A DNA stretch of 58,404 bases, from NCBI GenBank assembly GCA_041168905.1, contig JBEEJZ010000184.1, forward strand, positions 1 to 58,404. Direction: 5' to 3'. The notes under the pieces are model-generated. The model saw only the letters and a program-made list of their open reading frames with translations, searched no databases and was not told the origin of the DNA. Shown in pieces: positions 17,710 to 25,728 of the stretch. Position 1 is the stretch's first letter. The number at the start of each line of letters is the position of its first letter. The stretch is from JBEEJZ01 sp041168905. GTDB taxonomy: Bacteria > Pseudomonadota > Gammaproteobacteria > Burkholderiales > Burkholderiaceae_C. The translations under genes were made by a program, and so were the position numbers.

Positions 17710-18465
17710 CTAAGGTATGGCGTGACGCCGACCGGCGTCCATGAACAAAGTGCCCCCTGCCAGCGCATCGGCTTCGGGGGCCAACAGCAACTCCATGGCC
17801 CAGGCGACCTGCTCGGGCGTGGTGAATGCACCGATGGCCGACTCGGCCCGCATCTGCTCCAGAACCACATCCACCCCCAGGCCGTCGCGCAACCCACGGG
17901 CGGCGGCGACACGATGCAGGCGCTCAGTGTCCGCCGGTCCGGGTGCCAGCAGATGAGACGTGATGCCCCGCGCGCCGTACGCCCAGGACAACTGGCGCAC
18001 CACATTGGCCAGGGCCGCATTGGCCACGCCAGCTGTGGCCGCATAGGCACTGGGCTCGAAACCGTAATGGCCACCGATCGCGACCAGGCGGGAGCCCTTG
18101 GTCAAATGGCCATCGGCCGCGCGCACCAGTCGCAACATGCCGCCGACCTTGATGTTGACAGCATCGACCAGCGCAGAGGTGGGCGCGTCCAGCACGCCAC
18201 CGGCCGTGGCCACGCCCGCGCCCTGAATCACCATGCGTACCGGGCCCGTGAGCGCAGCCCGAACGGCATCCTGGGCAGAGTCGTCGCCGATGTCGGCCAC
18301 GCAAGCCACTGTTCCGGGAACCTGGTCCACCAACCGGGCCAGCAAGGCCTGGCGGCGCGCCACCACCACCACACGCCAGCCCGCGCCCGCCAGGCGCCGG
18401 GTGATGACTTCGCCCATGGCGCCGGTGCCGCCGACGATCACAACGGTGTCGGTCATCGTGCTCAT
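17710..18465 (-). CDS. SDR-fold protein without the usual catalytic Lys
   Basis: 251 residues with an N-terminal Rossmann motif (VVIVGGTGAMGE, about 8-19) and overall SDR layout (VIQGAG at 79-84 in place of NNAG). At the active-site position the sequence reads SAYAATAG: Tyr141 is present but the Lys of YxxxK is Ala145. The protein may therefore be a non-catalytic or altered SDR. It sits between dmpG and the tautomerase gene with very short gaps, inside the lower meta operon. Its role is unknown. Confidence 0.8.
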   Translation of the reverse strand: MSTMTDTVVIVGGTGAMGEVITRRLAGAGWRVVVVARRQALLARLVDQVPGTVACVADIGDDSAQDAVRAALTGPVRMVIQGAGVATAGGVLDAPTSALVDAVNIKVGGMLRLVRAADGHLTKGSRLVAIGGHYGFEPSAYAATAGVANAALANVVRQLSWAYGARGITSHLLAPGPADTERLHRVAAARGLRDGLGVDVVLEQMRAESAIGAFTTPEQVAWAMELLLAPEADALAGGTLFMDAGRRHAIP

Positions 18466-18488
18466 GCGAACAGTCAGAAAGCAGCCTC

Positions 18489-19529
18489 TCAGGCCGCTTG
18501 GATGCCAGCCTGACGCGCCTTGGCCATGGTCAGCGCGGCATCCTCGATCATGTCTTCCTGGCCACCCACCATCTTGCGGCGGCCCAGCTCCAGCAACAAC
18601 TCACGAGCCGGGATGCCGTACTTGGCCTCAGCCCGCTTGGCAAACAGGAGGAAAGAGCCGTACACGCCGGCGTAGCCCAGGGTCAAGGCGTCGCGGTCGA
18701 TGCGGATGGGGAAATCCATGATCGGCACCACCAGGTCTTCGGCCACATCCTGGATCTTCCAGACGTCCACACCGGTTTGCATGCCCATGCGGTCCAGCAC
18801 GGCCACCAGCACTTCCATGGGCGTATTGCCGGCACCAGCACCCAGGCCCGCGGCTGCGGCATCGATGCGATTGGCGCCGCACTCGATGGCAGCCACGCTG
18901 TTGGCCACACCCATGGCCATGTTGTGATGGCCGTGAAAACCCAACTCGGTCTCCGGCTTCAGCGCCTGGCGTACCGCCGTGATGCGGGCGCGCACGTCAT
19001 CGGGCAGCATGTAGCCGGCCGAATCAGTGATGTAAAGGCAGTTGGCGCCGTAGCTTTCCATCAATTTGGCTTGCTTGACCAGGCCCTCGGGCGTGTTCAT
19101 GTGGGCCATCATCAGGAAACCCACGGTGTCCATGCCGAGATTGCGGGCATAGCTGATGTGTTGCTCCGACACATCAGCCTCGGTGCAGTGGGTCGCCACG
19201 CGGATGGTGGACACCCCCAGACCATGGGCCATCTTCAGGTGGTCCACGGTGCCGATGCCGGGCAGCAGCAGTGCCGACACCTTGGCCTGTTTCATCAGCG
19301 GAATGACGGTGCCGAGGTACTCCTCGTCGGTGTGCGCCGGGAAGCCGTAGTTGACGGACGAGCCACCCAGGCCGTCGCCGTGGGTGACTTCGATCAATGG
19401 CACACCGGCCGCATCCAGGCCGGTAGCGATGGAGGTCATCTGGTCCAGCGTCATGAGGTGACGCTTGGGATGCATGCCGTCGCGCAGCGTCATGTCATGC
19501 AGGGTGATGTGCTTGCCTTGGAGATTCAT
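18489..19529 (-). CDS. dmpG: 4-hydroxy-2-oxovalerate aldolase
   Basis: A 346-residue HMGL-like TIM-barrel aldolase that splits 4-hydroxy-2-oxovalerate into pyruvate and acetaldehyde. DMTLRDGMHPKRH carries Arg16, Asp17 (metal) and His20 (base), matching DmpG residues 17, 18 and 21; GFHGHHNMAMGVANS carries the other Mn ligands. The C-terminal ~60 residues form the DmpG-type domain that binds the dehydrogenase DmpF and channels acetaldehyde. It directly follows dmpF, as expected for the bifunctional complex. Confidence 0.96.
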   Translation of the reverse strand: MNLQGKHITLHDMTLRDGMHPKRHLMTLDQMTSIATGLDAAGVPLIEVTHGDGLGGSSVNYGFPAHTDEEYLGTVIPLMKQAKVSALLLPGIGTVDHLKMAHGLGVSTIRVATHCTEADVSEQHISYARNLGMDTVGFLMMAHMNTPEGLVKQAKLMESYGANCLYITDSAGYMLPDDVRARITAVRQALKPETELGFHGHHNMAMGVANSVAAIECGANRIDAAAAGLGAGAGNTPMEVLVAVLDRMGMQTGVDVWKIQDVAEDLVVPIMDFPIRIDRDALTLGYAGVYGSFLLFAKRAEAKYGIPARELLLELGRRKMVGGQEDMIEDAALTMAKARQAGIQAA

Positions 19530-19565
19530 GGCGGGGTCCTGTGATTCAATGAGTGGGTGCTGTGC

Positions 19566-20495
19566 TCAGGTCTGCGCCGCAACCGTGGTGGGCGACAGGG
19601 TCAGGCGGCCAGCGAGCATTTCTTCCGCAAACATCTCGGCTGTGCGGGCAGCTGCGGCGGTCATGATGTCGAGGTTGCCAGCGTACTTGGGCAGGTAGTC
19701 ACCCAGACCCTCGACTTCCATGAAGACAGAAACGCGCTTGCCATCAAACACCGGACCGTTGACCAGCTTGTAACCCGGCACGTACTTCTGCACTTCCTTG
19801 ATCATGGCGTGGATGGACGCGGTGATCTTGTCCTGATCGGGCTCACCCTCGGTCAGGCAATGCACCGTGTCGCGCATGATCAGCGGCGGATCGGCCGGGT
19901 TGATGACGATGATGGCCTTGCCTTTTTTGGCACCGCCCACTTTTTCGACAGCGCCTGCCGTGGTACGTGTGAATTCGTCAATGTTCTTGCGAGTCCCGGG
20001 GCCCACTGAGCGACTGGAGACCGTGGCGACGATCTCGCCATAGGCCACGGGCTGCACGCGGCTGACCGCAGCGACCATGGGAATGGTGGCCTGTCCGCCG
20101 CAAGTGACCATGTTCACGTTCATTTCGCCACGCCCCAGGTGTTCCTGCAGGTTGACCGGGGGCACGCAGTAGGGGCCAATGGCAGCAGGCGTCAGGTCGA
20201 TCATGAGCGCGCCCTGGGCGTTGACCTTGCGCGAGTTCTCGGCATGCACATAGGCACTGGTGGCATCAAACACGATCTGCACACCATCGGCCTTCATGTG
20301 GGGAATCAAGCCATCCACGCCGTCCGACGTAGTTTTGATACCCATCTCTTTGGCGCGCTTCAAACCATCCGATTCAGGGTCAATACCCACCATCCACACC
20401 GGCTCCAGCACCGGGCTGCGCTGAAGCTTGGCCAGCAAGTCAGTGCCGATATTTCCAGGCCCGATGAGGGCGCATTTGATCTTTGTCGTGTTCAC
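19566..20495 (-). CDS. dmpF: acetaldehyde dehydrogenase (acylating)
   Basis: A 309-residue enzyme that turns acetaldehyde, NAD+ and CoA into acetyl-CoA, in complex with DmpG. GPGNIGTD (12-19) is the NAD-binding turn and Cys132 in MVTCGGQAT is the acyl-bearing residue, the same number as in Pseudomonas DmpF. The GTG at 20495 is preferred: AAGGATG lies upstream at ribosome-binding distance. A longer frame starting at a TTG (20522) is possible. Confidence 0.95.
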   Translation of the reverse strand: MNTTKIKCALIGPGNIGTDLLAKLQRSPVLEPVWMVGIDPESDGLKRAKEMGIKTTSDGVDGLIPHMKADGVQIVFDATSAYVHAENSRKVNAQGALMIDLTPAAIGPYCVPPVNLQEHLGRGEMNVNMVTCGGQATIPMVAAVSRVQPVAYGEIVATVSSRSVGPGTRKNIDEFTRTTAGAVEKVGGAKKGKAIIVINPADPPLIMRDTVHCLTEGEPDQDKITASIHAMIKEVQKYVPGYKLVNGPVFDGKRVSVFMEVEGLGDYLPKYAGNLDIMTAAAARTAEMFAEEMLAGRLTLSPTTVAAQT

Positions 20496-20547
20496 GAAAC
20501 CATCCTTGTCCAGAGAGTGCAATGCAAAAGTAAACTAAAAACGCCTG

Positions 20548-21342
20548 TCAGACCAGGCTGCGCACCACGCCGCCGTCCACACGCAGCGCGGCTCCGTTGG
20601 TGGCCGCGGCCAAGGGGCTGCACACATAGGCCACCATGGAGGCCACTTCGTCGGGCTGAATGAAGCGCCGCAGAATCGAGGTGGGGCGGGTCTGTGAGAA
20701 AAAAGCTTGGACGGTGTCGTCAAAAGACATGCCCTGCTCGGCAGCCAGCTTGCTCAGAAACGCTTGCGCCCCCTCGGTCAGGGTGGGGCCAGGCAACACG
20801 CTGTTGACCGTGACCGCCGTACCCATGCAGGTCTCGGCCATGCCGCGTGCCACCGACAGCTGCGCCGATTTGGTCATGCCGTAATGCACCATTTCAGCCG
20901 GCGGGCAAATGCCAGATTCGCTGGAGATGAAGACGATGCGCCCCCGGTTCCTGGCCTTCATGCCAGGCAGAACAGCGCGAGACAGACGCACACCGCTCAT
21001 CACGTTGGTTTCAAACAGGCGCATCCAGTCTTCATCGGGAATCGCCTCGAAAGCCTTGGGCTCAAAAATACCCATGTTGTTGACCAAAATATCCAGCGGC
21101 TGTGCATGGGCGATAAGCTTTTCACAGCCCTCGGCTGTGGCGGCATCGGCAGCCACGCCAGTGAGTGTGGCAGTCGGCACGGCGGCTTGCAGACGCTGCA
21201 CCGCAGCCGCTACCGAGGCCTCGGATCGACCATTGACCACCACATGCGCACCTTCAGCCGCCAGGGCTTGGGCAATCGCAAAGCCGATACCGGCAGTGGA
21301 ACCTGTGACCAGCGCGCGCTGGCCCGTGAGTTGAAGATTCAT
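20548..21342 (-). CDS. short-chain dehydrogenase/reductase
   Basis: About 264 residues of classical SDR: TGSTAGIG (13-20) for NAD(P), NNMG (88-91), catalytic Ser140/141, and Tyr154-x3-Lys158 in HYGMTKSAQ, ending in the usual C-terminal ALRVDGG. A start at 21366 is possible; the ATG at 21342 begins the conserved part. It lies between dmpF and the ABM gene in the lower meta operon. It is not one of the standard meta-pathway enzymes and its substrate is unknown. Confidence 0.88.
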   Translation of the reverse strand: MNLQLTGQRALVTGSTAGIGFAIAQALAAEGAHVVVNGRSEASVAAAVQRLQAAVPTATLTGVAADAATAEGCEKLIAHAQPLDILVNNMGIFEPKAFEAIPDEDWMRLFETNVMSGVRLSRAVLPGMKARNRGRIVFISSESGICPPAEMVHYGMTKSAQLSVARGMAETCMGTAVTVNSVLPGPTLTEGAQAFLSKLAAEQGMSFDDTVQAFFSQTRPTSILRRFIQPDEVASMVAYVCSPLAAATNGAALRVDGGVVRSLV

Positions 21343-21370
21343 GGGACTGTCTCTTTCTGAGTTCAAACGT

Positions 21371-21946
21371 TCAGGACCGTGATGGGCCTTGCAGCCAGGG
21401 CTTGAGCCAGCGGGTCAGCTGCGGCGCCACCACCCAGGTCATGATCAACACCACCAGTCCGGTAAAGATCAGGGTGCGAGGCAGCAGCGGCACGTCGGCC
21501 AGGTAGGGCCCGACCACCAGCGTCAAAAACAGCACTGTCGGAAATATTCCCGCCCAACTCATCAGGGCGACCTTCCAGCGCGGTGGCGGGCTGTGCGTCG
21601 TGCCCGTCACAAACCAGTGCGCCATACCGATGAGCTGACGTGTTTGTGCCGGCCCCTCGGTCACCGGCTCGATGGCCGACAAACCCAGTGCCCGGGCCGG
21701 TGACTGCTGCCAGGCATCCAGGTTTGCTTGCGTATCGAAGGCGAACAGAATATGAAACAAGCCGGGCTCGGAGCCCTCAGACCCATCGGGCTGGATGATT
21801 TGCCCGCCCAGATGCCCGGGGAAAACACGGGCCGCAGCCAGCATCTGTTCCATCAGGCCCAGAAATCGTTCAACCTGATCGGGCTTGATGCGGCGCGTCA
21901 CCAGCACGGTGACCGGCCCAGAATGTGCAGCTGCAGTGGCGTTCAT
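21371..21946 (-). CDS. antibiotic biosynthesis monooxygenase (ABM) domain protein with C-terminal membrane segments
   Basis: 191 residues. Residues ~12-110 are a ferredoxin-like ABM domain (VLVTRRIKPDQVERFLGLMEQM, then FHILFAFDTQANLDAWQQS), followed by two hydrophobic helices (about 130-180) ending in a basic tail. The protein is thus probably anchored in the inner membrane. The type is seen as an ABM plus DUF-like membrane tail in various bacteria. Its job in a meta-cleavage operon, where it lies between dmpH and an SDR gene, is unknown. Confidence 0.8.
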   Translation of the reverse strand: MNATAAAHSGPVTVLVTRRIKPDQVERFLGLMEQMLAAARVFPGHLGGQIIQPDGSEGSEPGLFHILFAFDTQANLDAWQQSPARALGLSAIEPVTEGPAQTRQLIGMAHWFVTGTTHSPPPRWKVALMSWAGIFPTVLFLTLVVGPYLADVPLLPRTLIFTGLVVLIMTWVVAPQLTRWLKPWLQGPSRS

Positions 21947-21968
21947 GGATCAGAGAGGGATGAACCCA

Positions 21969-22757
21969 TCAAACGAAACGCATGGACACCGTGCCCAGGT
22001 CCTGGAAACGGACCGACACCGAGTCGCCCGCCGCCACAGCAATGGCTTCGGTCACGCCACCGGTCATGATGAAGGTGCCAGCCGGGATTTCCTGGCCACG
22101 TGCGCCCAGGTGGTTGGCCATCATGGCAATGGCAGCAGCCGGATGACCCAGCACCGCAGCGCCAGCCGCCATGGCCACCACCTGGCCGTTTTTCTCGAGC
22201 ACCACGCCCAGGGTGCGCAAATCCAGGTCTTGCAGATCACGCGAGCGCCCGCCCACCACAAAGCGCGAGGCTGAGGTGTTGTCGGCCACCACGCTCTTCA
22301 GGTCAAACTTGAAGTCGCGGTAGCGGCTGTCGATGATTTCCACCGCCGGCAGCACAAAGTCGATAGCCGCCAGCACAGTGCCCACATGGCAGCCCGGGCC
22401 CTTGAGGGGCGCCTTGGTGACCACACAGATCTCGGCTTCCACCTTGGGGTGGATGAGTTCCGACATCTTGATCTCGCCGCCATCGGGGCGGGCCATGTAA
22501 TCGCTCACAAAGCCAAAGCAGGGCACATCCACGCCCATCTGCTTCATCTTGGCAAAGGAGGTCAACCCGGCCTTCAGACCTGCGGTCTTTTGACCACGGG
22601 CTTCCTTGCGGCGGCGAATTTCGTCCTGGATGGCGTAGGCGTCGTCCCAATCCATCTGGGGGTAGTCGTCCGTGATCTTGGTCACGTCACGGGCTTCGAG
22701 TTCGGCAGCCTCCAGATGGGCCGCCAGGGATTCAATGGTGTTTTGATCGAGTTGCAT
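21969..22757 (-). CDS. dmpH: 4-oxalocrotonate decarboxylase
   Basis: A 262-residue member of the hydratase/decarboxylase family. It removes CO2 from 4-oxalocrotonate to give 2-hydroxypenta-2,4-dienoate and forms a complex with the hydratase DmpE. Sequence marks: GLKAGLTSFAKMKQMGVDVPCFG, HPKVEAEICVV (metal-binding acidic residues), EIIDSRYRDFKF. It resembles DmpH/XylI rather than DmpE in these blocks. It follows dmpE after 24 bases. Confidence 0.95.
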   Translation of the reverse strand: MQLDQNTIESLAAHLEAAELEARDVTKITDDYPQMDWDDAYAIQDEIRRRKEARGQKTAGLKAGLTSFAKMKQMGVDVPCFGFVSDYMARPDGGEIKMSELIHPKVEAEICVVTKAPLKGPGCHVGTVLAAIDFVLPAVEIIDSRYRDFKFDLKSVVADNTSASRFVVGGRSRDLQDLDLRTLGVVLEKNGQVVAMAAGAAVLGHPAAAIAMMANHLGARGQEIPAGTFIMTGGVTEAIAVAAGDSVSVRFQDLGTVSMRFV

Positions 22758-22781
22758 GTGTTGCTCCAGAAGACTGCGGGC

Positions 22782-23570
22782 TCAGATGAAACGCACCGAG
22801 GTGCTGCCCAGACCGCCGACCGCGCAGTGCAGGCTGTCACCCGCCTTGACCGGCACCAGAGGCGACTGCGAGCCCGACAGGATCACGTCGCCGGCCTTGA
22901 GGGTGATGCCCAGGCGGCCCAGGGTGTTGGCCAGCCAGGCCACGGCATTGACCGGCGACCCCTGCACGGCAGCGCCTGCCGAGGTGCTGATGATTTCGCC
23001 GTTTTTCTCCAGCACCATGCCGGCCAGGGCGAGGTCGAGCTGGCGCGGGCTGCGGCGTGTGCCGCCCAGGGTAAAGACGCCACACGAGGCGTTGTCTGCC
23101 ACGGTGTCCTGAATCTTGATCTTCCAGTCGCGGATACGGCTGTCGACAATTTCAAAGCAGGGCATGACGCAGTCGGTGGCGCGCAGCACGTCAGCGGCAG
23201 TGACGCCCGGACCGGTCAGGTCACGGGCCAAAATGAAGGCCACTTCGGCTTCGGCCTTGGGCGAAATCAGCTTGCTGGTGTCGACGGCCTCGCCCTCGTT
23301 GAACACCATGCCAGACAGCAGAATGCCGAAATCGGGCTGGTTCACACCCAGCATGTCCATCACCACCTTGCTGGTCACCCCAATCTTTTTACCCACCACC
23401 ACTTCGCCGGCGTCCAGACGGCGCTGAATCATGCGCATCTGGATCTGGTAGGCGTCTTCAATGGTGATGTCGGGCTCCCGGTTGGTCAGGGGGTCCACCG
23501 GAATGCGTGAGAGCAGCGAGTCGTACAACTCGTCGCCATAGCGTTGGATGGTGGTTTGATGCATGGCCAT
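22782..23570 (-). CDS. dmpE: 2-hydroxypenta-2,4-dienoate (2-oxopent-4-enoate) hydratase
   Basis: A 262-residue hydratase that adds water to 2-hydroxypenta-2,4-dienoate, giving 4-hydroxy-2-oxovalerate. Close to DmpE in GKKIGVTSKVVMDMLGV, QPDFGILLSGMVFNEGEA, PKAEAEVAFIL and EIVDSRIRDWKIKIQDTVADNASCG. A second ATG two codons on (23564) is an alternative start. It stands between dmpC and dmpH. Confidence 0.95.
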   Translation of the reverse strand: MAMHQTTIQRYGDELYDSLLSRIPVDPLTNREPDITIEDAYQIQMRMIQRRLDAGEVVVGKKIGVTSKVVMDMLGVNQPDFGILLSGMVFNEGEAVDTSKLISPKAEAEVAFILARDLTGPGVTAADVLRATDCVMPCFEIVDSRIRDWKIKIQDTVADNASCGVFTLGGTRRSPRQLDLALAGMVLEKNGEIISTSAGAAVQGSPVNAVAWLANTLGRLGITLKAGDVILSGSQSPLVPVKAGDSLHCAVGGLGSTSVRFI

Positions 23571-23618
23571 GGTGAACAGTCTCCAGTAGTGTCTAAATGG
23601 GAATCAAGCGTCTGCGGA

Positions 23619-25073
23619 TCAGAGCTTGATCATCACGTTGCGCAGGTCGGTGTAGAACTCCAGCGAGTGCACGCCGCCTTCGCGGCCAATGCCCGAGGCC
23701 TTGGAGCCGCCAAAGGCCGTGCGCAGGTCGCGCAGGAACCAGCTGTTGATCCAGCACAGGCCGACCTTGATGCCGGCAGCCATGCGGTGCGCAGTGCCCA
23801 GGTCCTGGGTCCAGACCGTGGTGGCCAGGCCGTAGGGCGTGTCATTGGCCAGGGCCATGGCCTCCTCTTCAGTGTCGAAGGGAGCGATATGGCAGCAGGG
23901 GCCAAAAATTTCTTCGCGGATGATGACCGAGTCGGCTGGCAAACCAGTCCAGATGGTGGGCTGCACCCAATGGCCCTGGGCCAGGTCGCCGGGCATGTCG
24001 GGCGAACCGCCGCCAGTGACCACGGTGGCACCTTCGGCGCGAGCCTTCTCGTAATAAGACAGGACCTTGGCCTTGTGCTCTGCGGAGATCAGCGGCCCCA
24101 GGCCCACGCCGGGTTCGTGCGAGGGACCGACCTTCAGACCCTCGGCCTTGGCCTTGAGCGCCGCCACAAACTTGTCGAAGATGGGGCGCTGCACATAGAC
24201 GCGCTCGGTGCCCAGGCAGACCTGGCCGCAGTTCTCAAAGCTGCTGCGCGTAATGCCGGCAACCGCTTTTTCAAAGTCGGCATCGGCAAACACCACGCCG
24301 GCGTTCTTGCCGCCCAGCTCGAAGGAGACGGGCCGCACCCCCTTGGCCGCAGCGGCCATGATGGCTTCGCCCGTGCGGGTCTCACCCGTGAAGGTGATGC
24401 CGTCCACGCCGGGATGGCGGGTCAAAAATTCGCCTGCGGAGCCCGGGCCAAAGCCATGCACCACGTTGTACACACCTTTGGGAATGCCCACGGCATTCAT
24501 CACCTCACCCAGCAGGGTGGCAGTCGCCGGCGTCTCTTCAGAGGGCTTGACGATGACCGCGTTACCGCAGGCCAGTGCCGGGCCCACTTTCCAGGTCATC
24601 AGCAAAAGCGGCAGGTTCCAGGGGCACACCACGCCCACGACGCCCAGAGGTGAGCGCACGGCGTAGCTGATGGCTTTGCCGCCATCGGGCGTGGTCATCT
24701 CAAAGCTCTCGGTCGGCGCGTTCTTGATGATGTCGGCAAAGACCTTGAAGTTGGCCGCACCGCGTGGAATGTCGATGTGCGATGCCAGCGAATGGGGCTT
24801 GCCGGTGTCAGCCAGTTCGGCTTGCAGGAAGTCGTCAAAACGGCGGTTGATCTCGTCGGCCACCGCGTATAGCAACTCCACCCGCTTGACCACAGACATG
24901 CGGCCCCACTCACCATCCAGCGCAGCGCGGGCAGCGCGCACGGCGGCGTCGACCTCGGCCTGGCCGGCCTCATGCACCAGGCCGATCACCTGGTTGTTGA
25001 TGGGTGCCCGATTCTCAAAAGTCTTGCCGGTGGCAACAAATTCGCCGTTGATGAAGTTGTGAAACTGTTTCAT
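23619..25073 (-). CDS. dmpC: 2-hydroxymuconic semialdehyde dehydrogenase
   Basis: A 484-residue aldehyde dehydrogenase oxidising 2-hydroxymuconic semialdehyde to 2-hydroxymuconate with NAD+, the entry to the 4-oxalocrotonate branch. Catalytic residues are readable: Asn153 (PWNLPLLL), Lys176 (IVKPSEETP), Glu252 (FELGGKNAG) and Cys286 (NCGQVCLG). The short opening MKQFHNFINGEFV is typical of DmpC/XylG. First standard meta-pathway gene after the GlcG-like gene. Confidence 0.95.
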   Translation of the reverse strand: MKQFHNFINGEFVATGKTFENRAPINNQVIGLVHEAGQAEVDAAVRAARAALDGEWGRMSVVKRVELLYAVADEINRRFDDFLQAELADTGKPHSLASHIDIPRGAANFKVFADIIKNAPTESFEMTTPDGGKAISYAVRSPLGVVGVVCPWNLPLLLMTWKVGPALACGNAVIVKPSEETPATATLLGEVMNAVGIPKGVYNVVHGFGPGSAGEFLTRHPGVDGITFTGETRTGEAIMAAAAKGVRPVSFELGGKNAGVVFADADFEKAVAGITRSSFENCGQVCLGTERVYVQRPIFDKFVAALKAKAEGLKVGPSHEPGVGLGPLISAEHKAKVLSYYEKARAEGATVVTGGGSPDMPGDLAQGHWVQPTIWTGLPADSVIIREEIFGPCCHIAPFDTEEEAMALANDTPYGLATTVWTQDLGTAHRMAAGIKVGLCWINSWFLRDLRTAFGGSKASGIGREGGVHSLEFYTDLRNVMIKL

Positions 25074-25157
25074 GAAATTCCCTTGATCTGAACTGGGTGC
25101 CTGCTGCCAGGCGGTCAGGGTCCGTTTAAAAATGAATGACGAATTGAATGGCGGGAC

Positions 25158-25604
25158 TCAGGCCAGGCCAGCGGCCTGCAAACCCGCATGGGCGCAGGCC
25201 TCGTCTTGCTCGGCAGAGCCGCCTGAAACACCGATCCCGCCGATGCGATGCCCTTGATGCAGGATGGGCAAACCGCCTCCAAACACCACCAGCCGTGGCC
25301 GCCCCGACAAGCCGATGCGCAACATCTCGTCGTTGGCCAGAGCGTCCTTCCAGACGCTGGTCGGGAAACCAAAGCTGGCGGCGGTGTAGGCCTTGTCGAT
25401 CGCGATCTCCACCGAATGCAAAAACGCGCCGGGCATGCGCAGAAACCCCGCCAGCACGCCGCCGACATCGGTCACGCCCACATTGATCGCGATACCCAGG
25501 GTCTGGGCATGTGCCACCGCCCCCTGCAAGGCCAACTGGGTTGCTTCGGTAGAAATCACCTGCTGGGACACGCTGACAAACGGTTGGGAAGAAGGTTGGG
25601 ACAT
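25158..25604 (-). CDS. GlcG/HbpS-family heme-binding-like protein
   Basis: A 148-residue GlcG/HbpS (DUF336) protein: ALQGAVAHAQTLGIAINVGVTDVGGVLAGFLRM, AIDKAYTAASFG, then GGGLPILHQGHRIGGIGVSGGSAEQDEACA near the C terminus. Genes of this family recur in aromatic and glycolate operons, without a fixed function; some bind heme or corrinoids. It is the first gene of the lower meta operon and divergent from the LysR gene, right behind the ATAC-N7-GTAT box. Confidence 0.9.
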   Translation of the reverse strand: MSQPSSQPFVSVSQQVISTEATQLALQGAVAHAQTLGIAINVGVTDVGGVLAGFLRMPGAFLHSVEIAIDKAYTAASFGFPTSVWKDALANDEMLRIGLSGRPRLVVFGGGLPILHQGHRIGGIGVSGGSAEQDEACAHAGLQAAGLA

Positions 25605-25656
25605 GCTGCTAGATCGAATTGAGAGACAGACCGCTGAAGCTTAAAAAGCCAAAGCC

Positions 25657-25704
25657 ATACTGTCCAATACCAAATTTGACAAAATCAATACCGAAAAAGT
25701 ATTG
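25657..25704. promoter_or_regulatory. LysR (BenM/CatM-type) operator region
   Basis: The divergent gap has an exact CAATAC-N7-GTATTG inverted repeat at 25686-25704, which contains ATAC-N7-GTAT (25688-25702) and so fits the T-N11-A rule. ATAC-N7-GTAT is the published consensus for BenM and CatM sites. Two further ATAC half-sites lie at 25657-25660 and 25667-25670, giving the row of strong and weak sites that LTTR promoters commonly show. Confidence 0.7.
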
Positions 25705-25728
25705 AGCAAGACTTAAAAGGGACACCCT

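Noticed and set aside
17700..18074. N-terminal extension of the tautomerase frame up to 18074
   Set aside because: It lies in another frame over the SDR gene, is rich in Trp/Pro/Cys/Arg as shadow frames are, and the Pro1 start with its own ribosome-binding site is at 17699.
18498..19544. Long plus-strand frame opposite dmpG
   Set aside because: His/Gly-rich shadow of a well-conserved aldolase gene.
22386..23510. Long plus-strand frame opposite dmpH and dmpE
   Set aside because: It runs across two real genes and their gap, typical of a shadow frame.
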